In this document: piece by piece, positions 44,062 through 54,499 of the stretch
Numbering within the stretch: the first letter of the stretch is position 1
Layout: each line of letters starts with the position of its first letter
DNA from: Coix lacryma-jobi var. lacryma-jobi
Lineage: Eukaryota > Streptophyta > Magnoliopsida > Poales > Poaceae
Assembly: GCA_009763385.1 (NCBI GenBank)
Contig: CM019828.1
Span: 21,399,000-21,462,999 of the forward strand
Direction: 5' to 3'
Length of the DNA: 64,000 bases
The notes under the pieces: model-generated
Seen by the model: the letters and a program-made list of their open reading frames with translations, nothing else
Told to the model about the DNA's origin: nothing
Database searches by the model: none
Translations under genes and position numbers: made by a program

Positions 44062-45818
44062 TGTGATGAGTGATTGTCAATGGATTTGATGCGCATGTTC
44101 TTTGGCTTGTGTTGTGCAGGTGTCAAGCTCGGAGATGGTGATCAAAGGCAAGGTGAAGGTCAAGTGCTGGAGTGCCATGCCGATGGACCAAGGGCGGACT
44201 CGGACTTGGACTGACGGACTGGTGGCCAGAGGATCAGCCATGGTGGCTGACAGACTGGGACAGCGACGAGCGGAGACTTGCGGGACACGGTGTGGTTCGG
44301 GTCGTGGACCTGAGGACACGTGTCGGTGGATGGGGTGCACGGGCGGTGCATCCCTCTACGGCTTCAGTTTGGTGGTAGGGCCCTAGAAAAACCACCGGAT
44401 GGCTGGTTTCCGAGTTTGGGCCTCAAAACTCGGGCTGATGGTTGGTTTCTAGGATTGGGCCTCAAAACCTGGGCACTGCCGGGTTTCTGAGTTTGGGCCA
44501 CAAAACTCAGGGCGGACAGTTTGCTGGTTTGGGCCACAAAACCAGTGGCGGAGTTCTCGAGGAAGACTGTCGGGCGGCGACGGACGTTCGACATCGGGTG
44601 AGGTCGCGTCAAGGCAAAGCTACAAGATGTGTGGGCGTGGACGTCGGATTGACTACAACTTCGAGTTGGTCCAGAATAGCCTTAGGGATTAGCTGGTTCA
44701 CTTTCTGTATCAGTAGGGATAGAAGGGGAATAATGTAGTAGGCTATATATAGAGAGGCAACCCCTCCTCTCATTCTATCTTAGTCATTTACAGTTTTTGC
44801 TTAGGGTTTCCTTCTCACCATTCCTCTGCTGTAGCTACTAAGATCCACAGAGTGCCATATACCTAGTGCTTTTGAGACTTCCAGGAAATGGGACGGTAAT
44901 CCCGTTGTCTCCTTGTGGGGATGATTTTCGGCTGGAATTTGGGAGTGTGATTCGCGTTCTAGTTTAGTTCTTAGTGTTTTGCTTTAATCCACTAAATTCT
45001 CGTCGCTCGATCTCTCTCTACAGTGAAATGTTTTTTGATCTATTTGTTTCTACTTGTTCTTTGTCGTGAGAGCTTCATTTCCGCCGAAGGAATTTAACCA
45101 AAACTCACGAGCAAGTAGATCGATTAATTTTTTTTTCTTTTGATCATGTTCTTGTCCTTTTTCCCCGTTTTTCTTCGATTCACGGATTTGGAGTTAGGTT
45201 CGAGCTATGATCTCCTAGGAGTAGCTTGCTAACATCCTTGTGACTCCTCATATCGATTCCTAGCCTTAGAGCTATTGATTTGGAGGAGATATATTCGAAT
45301 CGCCAAAAAAATAAACAGAATCGGGGGCATCGGGCGCTGACACCGTGAGCATCGGATGCTGAGTTCATCACATCGGACGCTCTGGTGCCACATGTCGAAG
45401 AACTAAGTTTTGAAGGAGCATCGGACGCTAGGCATCAGACGCTGATCTAACACTGTAGCAGCGTCCGATGGATATGCAGTAACGTTTCTGTTTTGCTATT
45501 TTCACATCGGACGCGTCCGCCAGTTGACCATAGCGTTCGATGTTGATTGCTCATCACTATTTCGTCCGTTGTTTGTTCGCGTGACTTCTGATTTGATTTC
45601 CGGCTTTTGTGTTGGGTTCCTTGACTATTCTAGTGTCTCGTTGTGCTTCTTGGAAGCATCCACCCCACCTCTAGGGTCGAGGACACTACTAAGTCTTGCT
45701 CAAGCTTTTGGGGTTGATTTGTGGGACAGAGGTCAAAAGTTTCTGAGAAGAAATTTTTAGCTCCCATTCACCCCCCCCCCCCCTCTGGTCGCTTGTGTTT
45801 GACATTCTCGGTCCTTCA
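44062..45818 (+). repeat. C1 5' LTR
   Basis: TATA box TATATATAG at 44744-44752. Before it are four imperfect repeats of a GGGCC(T/A)CAAAAC(T/C) motif (44430-44550). From 45325 to 45545 are at least six CATCGGACGCT-like words in both orientations. The C run at 45770-45783 is probably length-variable. Confidence 0.7.
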
Positions 45819-45820
45819 AT

Positions 45821-45832
45821 TGGTCTCGGAGC
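45821..45832 (+). promoter_or_regulatory. C1 primer binding site
   Basis: TGGTCTCGGAGC two bases after the LTR end, a variant of the initiator tRNA-Met PBS (TGGTATCAGAGC). Confidence 0.65.
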
Positions 45833-45881
45833 GGGTTAAGGATCTTACACCTTAGCTGGTTCCAGATCCACGGAAGGCGAC

Positions 45882-47621
45882 ATGGATCACGGTGTTGGAA
45901 AACCACCGTTCTTTGATGGGACGAACTTTGTGTATTGGAAGATACGTATGTCGGCCTATCTTCATAGTATGAGTGCTTCGGTTTGGGAGATTTGCAATGC
46001 TAGTGATTACATTGTTCTGGCTGCTCGTGTGACTCAATAGCAGATCGATGAGCATGATGCCAATAGTTGGGCACATAATGCTCTTTTCTCGTGTTTGAGC
46101 ATGTCCGAGTTTGATCGCGTTTCTCACCTCACCATGGCTCGGGAGATTTGGGAGACTCTCATGCGTTTTCATGAGGGCACCACTCAAGTCAAAACCCATC
46201 TCTACGAGTCGCACAAGCGTGAGTATGAGAACTTTCGACACATGCCTGGCGAGAGCATAGAGAGTTTATTCGCTCACTTTCAGGTGATTGTCAACAAGAT
46301 GCGAGCTAACAAAGAGCTTTTGTCATACAACGATCATGAGAGAGCTCTCAAGCTACTCCATACTCTTGATCTGTCGGTGTGGGACTCCAAGGTTTAGGCA
46401 ATCATCGAATCACCTAACTATGAGACTCTCACTTGCGATGTGCTCTTTAGCAAGCTCAAGTCTAGTGAGATTGACGCCATGATGAGGGCATCTTATGAGA
46501 ATCCTTCTGGCCCTTCTATGCTTTGGGTTTCTGGTTCTTGTGCTAATCCAACTGGTGGCTTTGCTCTTTCTTCACTTCTCTCTATCACAGAGGAACAACT
46601 GGAGTTCTTGGGAGATGATGGGTTGGCTTTGCTTGCCAACCGATTCTCGTGATTTCACAGCAATCGCATGAACTGTCACCGTGGAGGAGGAAAAGCTGGA
46701 CGCTTTGAGTGTGGCGATCCCAACCACATCGTCGCCAACTTCCCCAAGCGGAACAAGTAGGCTTTCGACAAGGGCGACCATGGCTACAAGTATGACTCCG
46801 GCAAGCGCAAGGAGAAGTACACCCCTGCCAAGCACAAGCGGAAGGGTGGCTTCGACAAGGACTACATCAAGCGCAAGTACTTGGAGAAAGCCAAGGCTCA
46901 AGAGTGTGCTTTCCTCGCCTCACTCAGCGACCTCGACAACAACTCGGATGATAACTCCATGATGTCAAGCGATGATGAGTCCGAGAAGAGGAAGGTCGAG
47001 GACAAGCTGAAAGGTCTCTGCTTCTTCGCCGATACTCAGGGAATCTGCACCATGGCCCTTGGCGACGAGGTTGATAGCAAACTGGAGGAGATTCCCCACG
47101 ACAATGATGACACCTCGCAGGTATCACAATCCGTCGATGATCTTGTCGCTGAGGTTGAGACTCTTAGTGCTGCTCTAGTGAGTCAGGACAAGTTGATGAA
47201 ACTTGCTGCTAGAGAGAGGAAGAAGTTTAGGCAGAAGTGGGAGGATGCGGTGAAGGAACTTGAGTTTGCCAAGTCCACCATTGTAGTCACTGAGGACGAT
47301 GAGTGTGAGATGTGTGCTAAGCACATGACTGATCTTGTGACTCTGAGAGGGAAGTATGTGGCTCTGGTTGGAGAGGTGGATGAGCTTAGAGCTAGACCCC
47401 TCTTGCTTGGTGTGTGCAAGTCTTGTGCAGGCTTGCAATATGAGTTGGCAGAGAAGAATGCCAAGATTGTGTCTCTTGAGAAGGCCAGCTCAAATAGCAC
47501 TTGTGTGTCTAGGTGTGCTTTGTGTGAGGGTTTGGAGATGGAGATTGTGAATGTGAAGCATGACAAGATGCAAACCGAGGAAGAAAACACATACCTTCAG
47601 ACCATCTTGTCATGGTGTTGA
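45882..47621 (+). pseudogene. gag: C1 gag (copia-type, UBN2 domain, zinc knuckle, coiled coil)
   Basis: MDHGVGKPPFFDGTNFVYWK starts the copia gag. The UBN2-type core (AREIWETLMRFHEGTTQVK, SIESLFAHFQVIVNKM) follows, then a zinc-knuckle region (FECGDPNHIVANFPK, with the first and last Cys changed), a Lys-rich stretch and an acidic coiled-coil tail. One frame runs through all 1.74 kb, interrupted only by stops at 46038 (TAG), 46395 (TAG), 46650 (TGA) and 46758 (TAG). At least three fit C-to-T changes on one strand or the other. There is no frameshift, in contrast to T1 and T2. The R1b insertion ends it. Confidence 0.85.
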
Positions 47622-49002
47622 CACTGGTTATCTATTAAAATTAAAGGATAAATAAATATGAAAAGGGCATGAATTCAGTCACCAACAAAGCTTTAGGGAT
47701 TTAATTACCCATATTCCACGAGTTTTGGTGAATTGTGATTCTGTAGGGACTAAACCAGGAAACCATCACTGATTGCCTCCCCTAGAAGGAAACCGACGCG
47801 AGATAACGCAACCGGCACGTCAGGAATATTCTAGAAGACTCCAAAGGACACCAGAAGAACACCAGGAGGTCGGGCACCGCGGGACCCTGCCAGGTGGGAC
47901 CGACCGGTCCCACCAGGAGACCGACCGTCTCCCCCCCCCGGGCCCGCTGGCTTCCGTCTTCTGCAAGCTTCCTCCACCGACCTCTAGGATGCATCTTAGC
48001 CATACCTTAAGTCGGTTTGATCTAACGGCCGCGGTTGATCCCTCAGGGCTATATAAGCAGCCCCAGACCCCCCTCTCCAGGCATCTCCCTCTTCATTATT
48101 CATCTGCACATCAGAATTAGGGTTCCAATATAGAAGTAGAGGTCCCTCTAGATGAATCTCTTCTAGTTCATCTAGAATTAGATCTAGTTCATCTAGTTGT
48201 AATCAAGAGTTAGCTTTCAAGTAGAAGACTAGATACCCCTCTAGTAGGATTAGAACCTAGTCTTATTTAGAACTAGAAGAGAGAGAGAGAGGAAGAGATC
48301 AGAAGGAGCTCCGGCCTGTCGGATCAACTTCTTCATCTTGTACCTGTGGATTCAAGTTCTTCGTCAACTTGCTTCAACGATTGTTTCGGTAATCGACGTC
48401 TATATTTAAGTTTGAGCCATTGTTCTTATTATTCTTAAGGTTATGACTCTCTTTTGAGTACTTTAATTCTAGTCATTCTAGAGTTAGAGTAGTTGGATAG
48501 TGTAAGCATGGTGCTTAGACTTGATAGCTCATATATGCCTCCTATAACGCCGGTAGTAGTGGTTGTTCACAAGGGTGACTCTTATAGCCTTGTTGATTCT
48601 TCTATAGTCCACTTACCCGTGTGTAGGCTCGGTAGGATTATACATTTGCATAAAAGAATCATACTCTGTTTGTGACCTTTTATGGCAACTTCCCCACTAA
48701 GAATAATATAAACATATCACTCTTAAATTGGAATTAGACCGCCTTAATGATCCCCTCTATACTTCTAGATTCTCCGTCCTTGTTAGCTACTCAGGTTAGA
48801 CTTTAAGGCTTAACACTATCCTTCCTTTGGGTTCGATATTAAAACTGGGTTACTCTGGTGAAGTGCTACATCGGTAGATTTTATCTGTGCGCTTGCGGAT
48901 AAAGTAGAGTGTGCGTTAATTTATACCAACAAGCATTTCTGGCGCCGTTGCCGGGATAGAGTTTATCTCTACTCTTGGTAGCGACGTTAGTAAGTGTCAA
49001 CA
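47616..49002 (+). repeat. R1b 5' LTR, 1387 bp, with one PBS-containing unit
   Basis: Starts TGTTGACACTGG. TATA box TATATAA at 48050-48056. The core ends ..ATACCAACA at 48930, followed by one 72-bp unit with PBS copy 48940-48957, ending TGTCAACA at 49002. It is 72 bp shorter than the R1a LTRs, exactly one unit. Confidence 0.9.
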
Positions 49003-49010
49003 AGCATTTC

Positions 49011-49028
49011 TGGCGCCGTTGCCGGGGA
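49011..49028 (+). promoter_or_regulatory. R1b primer binding site (tRNA-Asp)
   Basis: TGGCGCCGTTGCCGGGGA, followed by the same ACGGTAGATCAACTTAAG that follows the innermost PBS of R1a. This marks it as the true PBS. Confidence 0.88.
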
Positions 49029-49776
49029 ACGGTAGATCAACTTAAGTCTTAGTTTAACCTTGTAATCATACTTTATCTTTTCCTTTTTTGTCCCACTTTC
49101 ATTATTTTTGTTTCATTCTTATGAATGTTGTTTTTGAATCCCACTCTTATCTATCACTACCCCATGAGCAAGCTATAACCAGTAGAATCCTTATACCCCC
49201 ATCATATACCTGGTTATGAGTTATGCCTACTTTTCTGCGCACTGTCCTTGTAATGAGCATAGAAATATATTATGAAAATATCCTTCGGGTATTCTTGTCA
49301 CTAACCTTTCCAGGTCTGGAGTAGAAAGAACGAAGGAACAACAAGCACAAGGTATGCAACATTGAATTACATTCATCCAATCTTGATTTGTGCAAAAACC
49401 AAGCTGGGGATAGACTTTCTAAGAATATTTCTTGCCATGTTTGCTATGTTGGTTGTCCCTACCTTTAGGATATGCTCATCATACTCTTTCATCACCATCT
49501 TAATAAATCTCTACAATGCTTTCATGTTATCTTTATTTGCTATAGTTTATTTTTGGTTTTGATGTATATCATACACCATTTAAATTAAGCATGGAGTTAG
49601 TTTATACTGTTTTCATGAATTAAAGTAAGACATGGTGTCTGGTTTGATTCTTGAGCTAAAAGGTGTGCTGATTTTACCTCTAAAGGCTTTTAAATTAAGT
49701 ATGGTGCTTAGGTTAAAATGCCTTCCTAGATCAAATTAGACGTGGTGTCTAGGTTGATTTCTGAACTGATAGTATG
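49029..49776 (+). other. R1b leader, non-coding
   Basis: Collinear with R1a 10990-10220 (reverse). Frames are short and not conserved between copies. I see nothing else in it. Confidence 0.75.
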
Positions 49777-52762
49777 TGTAACATCCCAAAATTTGCATCA
49801 ATTTAAAAATAGGCAATATGATTTGTTTATGCATTTTATGTGTGCATAAAACCTAGTTAATAAATTATTTGCAAAGCTAAAAATAAAACTAGGCCAAAGA
49901 CCATGATGATGCATACATGCTGGCACATATTATATTTTTGTGATGAATGTTTTACTCAAAACATGTTGGAATTCAAATAGATTTCAATTTTGCGTTTGAA
50001 AACATGTTTCTGAAAATTGAAAAGCATTTTCCTTCTCCCTCCTTTTTCTCCTTGGCTTTTGGGCCGGAGCAGCTTGCTGGCCCGTTCCCGTCGGCCTGCC
50101 CTTTCTCCCCTCTCCTCACCTGGCCCAGCGCCGCCTGTTCTTCCCCACTCCTCTTTGGGCCAAGGCGCCCGGTCGGCCCATTCCTGCAGCCGCAGCGCAC
50201 CCCTTTCTCTCTCTCCTTCGCCCGCGTGGGCCGCCGCCTGGCCCAACTTGCGCGCAGCGCCGCAGCCCGCGCCGATGGCCCAGCTCCGCTTGCCGCCCGC
50301 CCACGCGCGTCTCTCTCTCTCTCCTCTGCTTACGCCGTTGGCCCGCATGTCAGCTCGATCCCCTCCCTCCCGTATCCGCTCGAACTCGAAGTCGAGTCGA
50401 ATCCATCCTCCTCACGCGTCTTCGCTTGCCTAATCGGCCGAGCCGACCCCCTTAATAGATCCCCAGGAACCGCCGCCTCTCTCCCGCAAATATCTCTCGC
50501 TCTCGTGCCCTAATTCGCCGCAACCGCAAGCTCCGCCGTCTCCCCGAGTTTCCGCCCAGTCACTTCACTTCACAGCTCTGGTGTTTTCCCGTCCCCGTGA
50601 ACGGCATCCCGAGCTCCTCTCAATCTCTTGAAGGAGCAGCCGAACTCTTTTTCTTTTATTTCTCCTCGGTTTTACTAACTCAAGCTCACCGTCGTTGCCA
50701 GAAAAGCCGCCGCCGCCAATCTTGAAATCCGCTACACCGAGACCTCTCGGACGCTATCTTCACTTCTGGTGAGTCCGCCTTGAGTTCCTCTTTCGATTGG
50801 ATCTACTCCGAGGTCTCTACCGCCCTATCGAGCAAACCCGAGCTAGCGCCGCCGCGCTCGGCCATGGCGCCGCCTGTCCTTCTTTTTCTCCGGCGAAAGC
50901 GCGCCGCGGCCTCTCCAGATCTAATCTGGAGCGTCCGTTTTTTATCTGGCGCTCAGGAGTGGCCCGATACCCTTCGGGTGCACCTTTGCATAAGAGCCCT
51001 TACAATTTCTTGGACTCAAACCGCCGTCCTTTTGAGCATGTGCTCTGAGTCTGTGAAAACTTGCCTTGAAGTCCCTGCGTTTCTTCCAAATTGAGGCGCA
51101 GTCCAGTCAATTCTGAAATCGTTTTAAATTGATTTTAAATTCCAATTCAGTTGGTTTAATACAGTTTTGCCACCAGTTTCAAATGCTTATAACTTCTACG
51201 TTTTTTTTAGTCTGATTTAGTCCGTTCAAGTTGCGTTAGATTCGTTTCGAAAAGATCTATCTATCTGTATGAAAATATATACTATTTTCAGTAATTAAAT
51301 TTGAGTTAGGTTTAAGCTACTAACTAAGGTTTTGTAACTTGTTTAGCTCATAACTTTCGCGTTATAATTCCGTTTGTCGTGATCTTCGCGTTTATGTGAT
51401 TGTGATGGATCGTAGTTTCTGTTTTCAAACTTTTTATATTATTTCTTGCTGTTGGTGTAATGTTCTAATTATAGCTTGTTTGCTTTGCATGATTGTTGTC
51501 CCGATGATTGTGTGTTGATGTGGTAATCGAGTATAGACGGTGAGACATACGCTGGTGATCAGGAACCCTTCTACGACAACCAAGAGCAACCAGAGTTCGC
51601 TGAATCAGGCAAGTATAGCATGGGACCATCCTTGTTACCTATTCACCGTAATCACTAATTCATATTGCATGTGTCTACCTTGATGCCTATATAGACTTAT
51701 CCTAGATGTTTGATCTTGTACCTGATAGCCATGGGTATGCATTGGATAGCTTGATGCTAGTGCTCAACTTAAACTATGATCATGTAAATTTGTTTTAATG
51801 ATATATGTGACATGTTAAAATATGACTTTTATAGCAACATGGTTTAGGAACTACTATAAGGGATCACCTGGGAACACAGTGCAACCATGGGAGTTATATG
51901 GCTCTGACCTTAGCTCAGTATAAGGACCTTTTCTAGCTTGTTAGAGGACACCTGTATAGGCGCGTTGGGTCTTGCCGAGCTGGATTTAGGGCGGCTACTT
52001 TCACTTTGCCTGCGTGCCGCAAGGTTGAGAGACCCTTCTTCCCCTTGCCTTAAGACCTAGCGGCCCTAACTTGTTAGACGAACCTTTGAAAGGCTTTGCG
52101 TGTATCCTGCCCGCTCACCTCGGAAGTGTTATGGAGTAATTAACCCGGGCATCTGGATATCACGACTCATCGGGTAAAGTGTACAACCTCTGCAGAGTGT
52201 AAAACTGATATATCAGCCGTGCTCACGGTTACGAGCGGCCCGGAAAACTCACAGATTAGTTGTTATATGATGTTTATTTGTGTTGCACATGTTGATTACC
52301 TTATTGCTATGTTTCAGTTATTATGATCATGTGGATTGGGTTTAAGCATTTATATGTTTCACCTTAATATTAAATATTGCCAATTAAAAGCTACCGCAGT
52401 TTAACCAGTGTCAGCCTTCTTTGAGCCTCATGAACCCCATGTTACACTTGTTAAGTACGAGATGTACTTATGCTTGTTTGTTTTCTTTCTACTTGGAAAA
52501 AATCCGGATGGGTAGCAGATTGCTATGGTAACGACGACTTCCCTGAAGAGTTCTAGTCTTGCTGTCAACCAGTCATCTTCCCTGTGATGGAGCTATCGCG
52601 AGAGATACTTTATTTATCCGCTGCTATGTAAAGTTTGAATAATATTCGTTATGTAATAAACATATGTGATGGTACTTCTTAATTTGTGGCTTATGTGTGT
52701 GATTGATCTCTGGGCACACATGAGTTATTGCATTCAATTTTGTTCTTAAATTGGGTGTGACA
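49777..52762 (+). repeat. T2 first LTR
   Basis: It has a TATA-like CCTTAATAGATCC near 50450 (CCTTAAATAGATCC in the second LTR), then a GC-rich leader and a donor TTCTG/GTGAGT at 50768/50769. The candidate micro-exon is at 51537-51608. The block from 51870 to 52250 is conserved with T1 and includes CCGTGCTCACGG (52217-52228). Confidence 0.92.
51537..51608 (+). other. Candidate micro-exon in the T2 LTR (72 nt)
   Basis: GTATAG/ACGGTGAG at the start and TCAG/GCAAGT at the end. The frame DGETYAGDQEPFYDNQEQPE is open. The T1 counterpart is 15696-15770. The second T2 LTR carries it near 60700-60770 with one base missing. Confidence 0.4.
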
Positions 52763-52765
52763 AAT

Positions 52766-52777
52766 TGGTATCAGAGC
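52766..52777 (+). promoter_or_regulatory. T2 primer binding site, first internal region
   Basis: TGGTATCAGAGC, three bases after the LTR end. Confidence 0.95.
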
Positions 52778-52955
52778 CTATGTTGACTGTAGGACGCAAG
52801 CCTAGTTAGTTATGGTCGTTTTAGTGGTCCTTGCTTCTCAATTCTTGCTATTTATCTTAGCCTTGTTAATTTATCAAAACTATATGCTTCTCTTACTTGC
52901 TCTATTACACAAATATATTGATTCTATTGTAGCTGTCTCTTGGTCTATTCCATAG

Positions 52956-53829
52956 ATGGCTCGTCGTACTGCCCGCAAGTCTGTCGGTGGTCGTATGAGG
53001 TCAGGCCTGAGGTAGGCAAACCCCGTTCCGCAAGCACCGCAAGCACCCCAGGAGCCAGAACAGCAGGAGGTAGCACCGCAAGAGCCAGTACTGCAAGAAC
53101 AAGCACCTCAAGAAGTGGAACCACAAGCGCCGGCACCACCAGTACAAGCTCAGCTCAGCAAGCACCAGCTCCACAAGCTCCAGTACCTCCCGCGCCAGTG
53201 CCCCCAGAAGTGCTGGAGGTTGAAGACGTGAAGAGCTCCCGGTGGGATGGGACGTGGACTCCGGGTATCTCGTCGGAGCGCCCACAGCTGCCCAGAGTCC
53301 CACACATCACAAGCTGATGGGACTTTTTGATGCCTACTACCCCGACAAGAATATCATCGTACAGTACACCCACTGGAGGTACAGTCATCCCAGGGAAAGG
53401 ACCTACTGGAAGGCAAGAGTGACTGTCGCCGTCCGAGAACCAGAAAGTGGCCTATACCTGCATGAGATGGTGATTGGCCACGGAGCTCGTCGGTCCACTC
53501 TAGCGTCAGCCTTGGAAGCGTGGCAGTTGAAGCCTACAAAGCGTTCCGGGGTCGTCGCATTGAAGACATGAGGGATGATGCATACCGCTACCTGCCCTAT
53601 TGGAACAGTGAAAATAGGGAGGCTATGGTAGAAGACCCCAATGCACTCAACAGTGAAGGCCACACGAGATTTTCTCCTTGACAGGGAAAGGTCTAACGCG
53701 GACTTGGAAAAGGAGGTGATATCCCTGGGAAAAGATCTCAAAAGATGCTATAGCACCATTGATGGGCTCTTGGAACTTCTCAACCAACCCCCTATGTACA
53801 AGAGGCTCCGCGAACCGCTCTACAAATAG
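52956..53829 (+). pseudogene. T2 ORF0, first copy, frameshifted
   Basis: Starts MARRTARKSVGGRM directly after TATTCCATAG, a candidate acceptor. Indels (for example near 53011 and 53225) break the frame. The same protein is readable, with one stop-free frame, in the second copy at 62148-63023. Layout: basic start, Gln/Pro/Ala-rich repeat region, core domain, C-terminal helix, and a short basic end (MYKRLREPLYK). See the second copy for motifs. Confidence 0.75.
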
Positions 53830-54499
53830 GCATAGGTCACCCTTCTATGTAATAAGACGATATTAGTAAGCGTTTTGTCGAGTCTAGTTAATTTGTGCTA
53901 GTGTGCTTCTTTATGTGTGAGTTGGATTATATTATGCTTATGTGTAATTTGGTTCTTGTAATGAGTGTGAGATTTGTGGGCTTGTCTACAAATCTCATAG
54001 TTAGACATAACGTTTATGATAATAAGAGGGTAGTTATATCTTGTCCTATGCTGTTTCTGGAGAACCTGTGATCTTTTGGTTATATCTCAAGTTCTGATCG
54101 TGCAACATGGCTGAAAATTTTATGGTGGAAAATAGACTCCTATATCTAACCAATGTCTCTGGAATCACTTCAATAGCTGTTATGGTTTGTGAGATATGGC
54201 TGTTTCAAGTTAGAGTTTCTGCGCAGTTTGAACTCTGGACAGATCTGTTGTTCTTTGGTTTGACTAATTTTACGACACAAGAATCTGGGAAAGTCACTTA
54301 AATAAAAGTGTAGATAATTTCGTTATCTTTCCAACCGTGTATCATACGCCCTGTTTGGATTCTGGAACTCCGAATATGACTGTTTTTCTGTACTGCGGTA
54401 ACTGGATCTCGCCCAGAAATTTTCAGATCTCCTGTTCCTCTCATATAAGTGATCTTTTCTTAAAAAGTTTGCTAACCTTGATCCCTGTTTGAAACACAG
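53830..54499 (+). other. T2 spacer between ORF0 and gag, probably an intron
   Basis: Ends with CTAAC 28 bases before GAAACACAG, followed at once by the gag ATG. It shares TTTCTGCGCAGTTTG and CTGGAG-AACCTGTG words with the T1 spacer. It contains no ORF of note, and the second copy (63024-63703) is nearly the same. Confidence 0.5.

Larger units (their letters stand above)
44062..47615 (+). mobile_element. C1, Ty1/copia element, left part (SIRE/Maximus-like), cut by R1b
   Basis: An LTR (about 44062-45818) is followed by a PBS-like TTGGTCTCGGAGC and a copia gag. Pol, the second LTR and the far target duplication lie beyond R1b, outside the window. The LTR end (..GTCCTTCA) is clear; the start (TGTGATGAG) is the best guess. 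It sits in the R2 LTR-like region. Confidence 0.8.

Noticed and set aside
44077..44386. Overlapping ORFs at the left end of the C1 LTR
   Set aside because: Inside the LTR, open on both strands, no known domain.
49947..50513. 188-codon open frame in the T2 LTR
   Set aside because: Same reason; the second LTR does not keep the frame.
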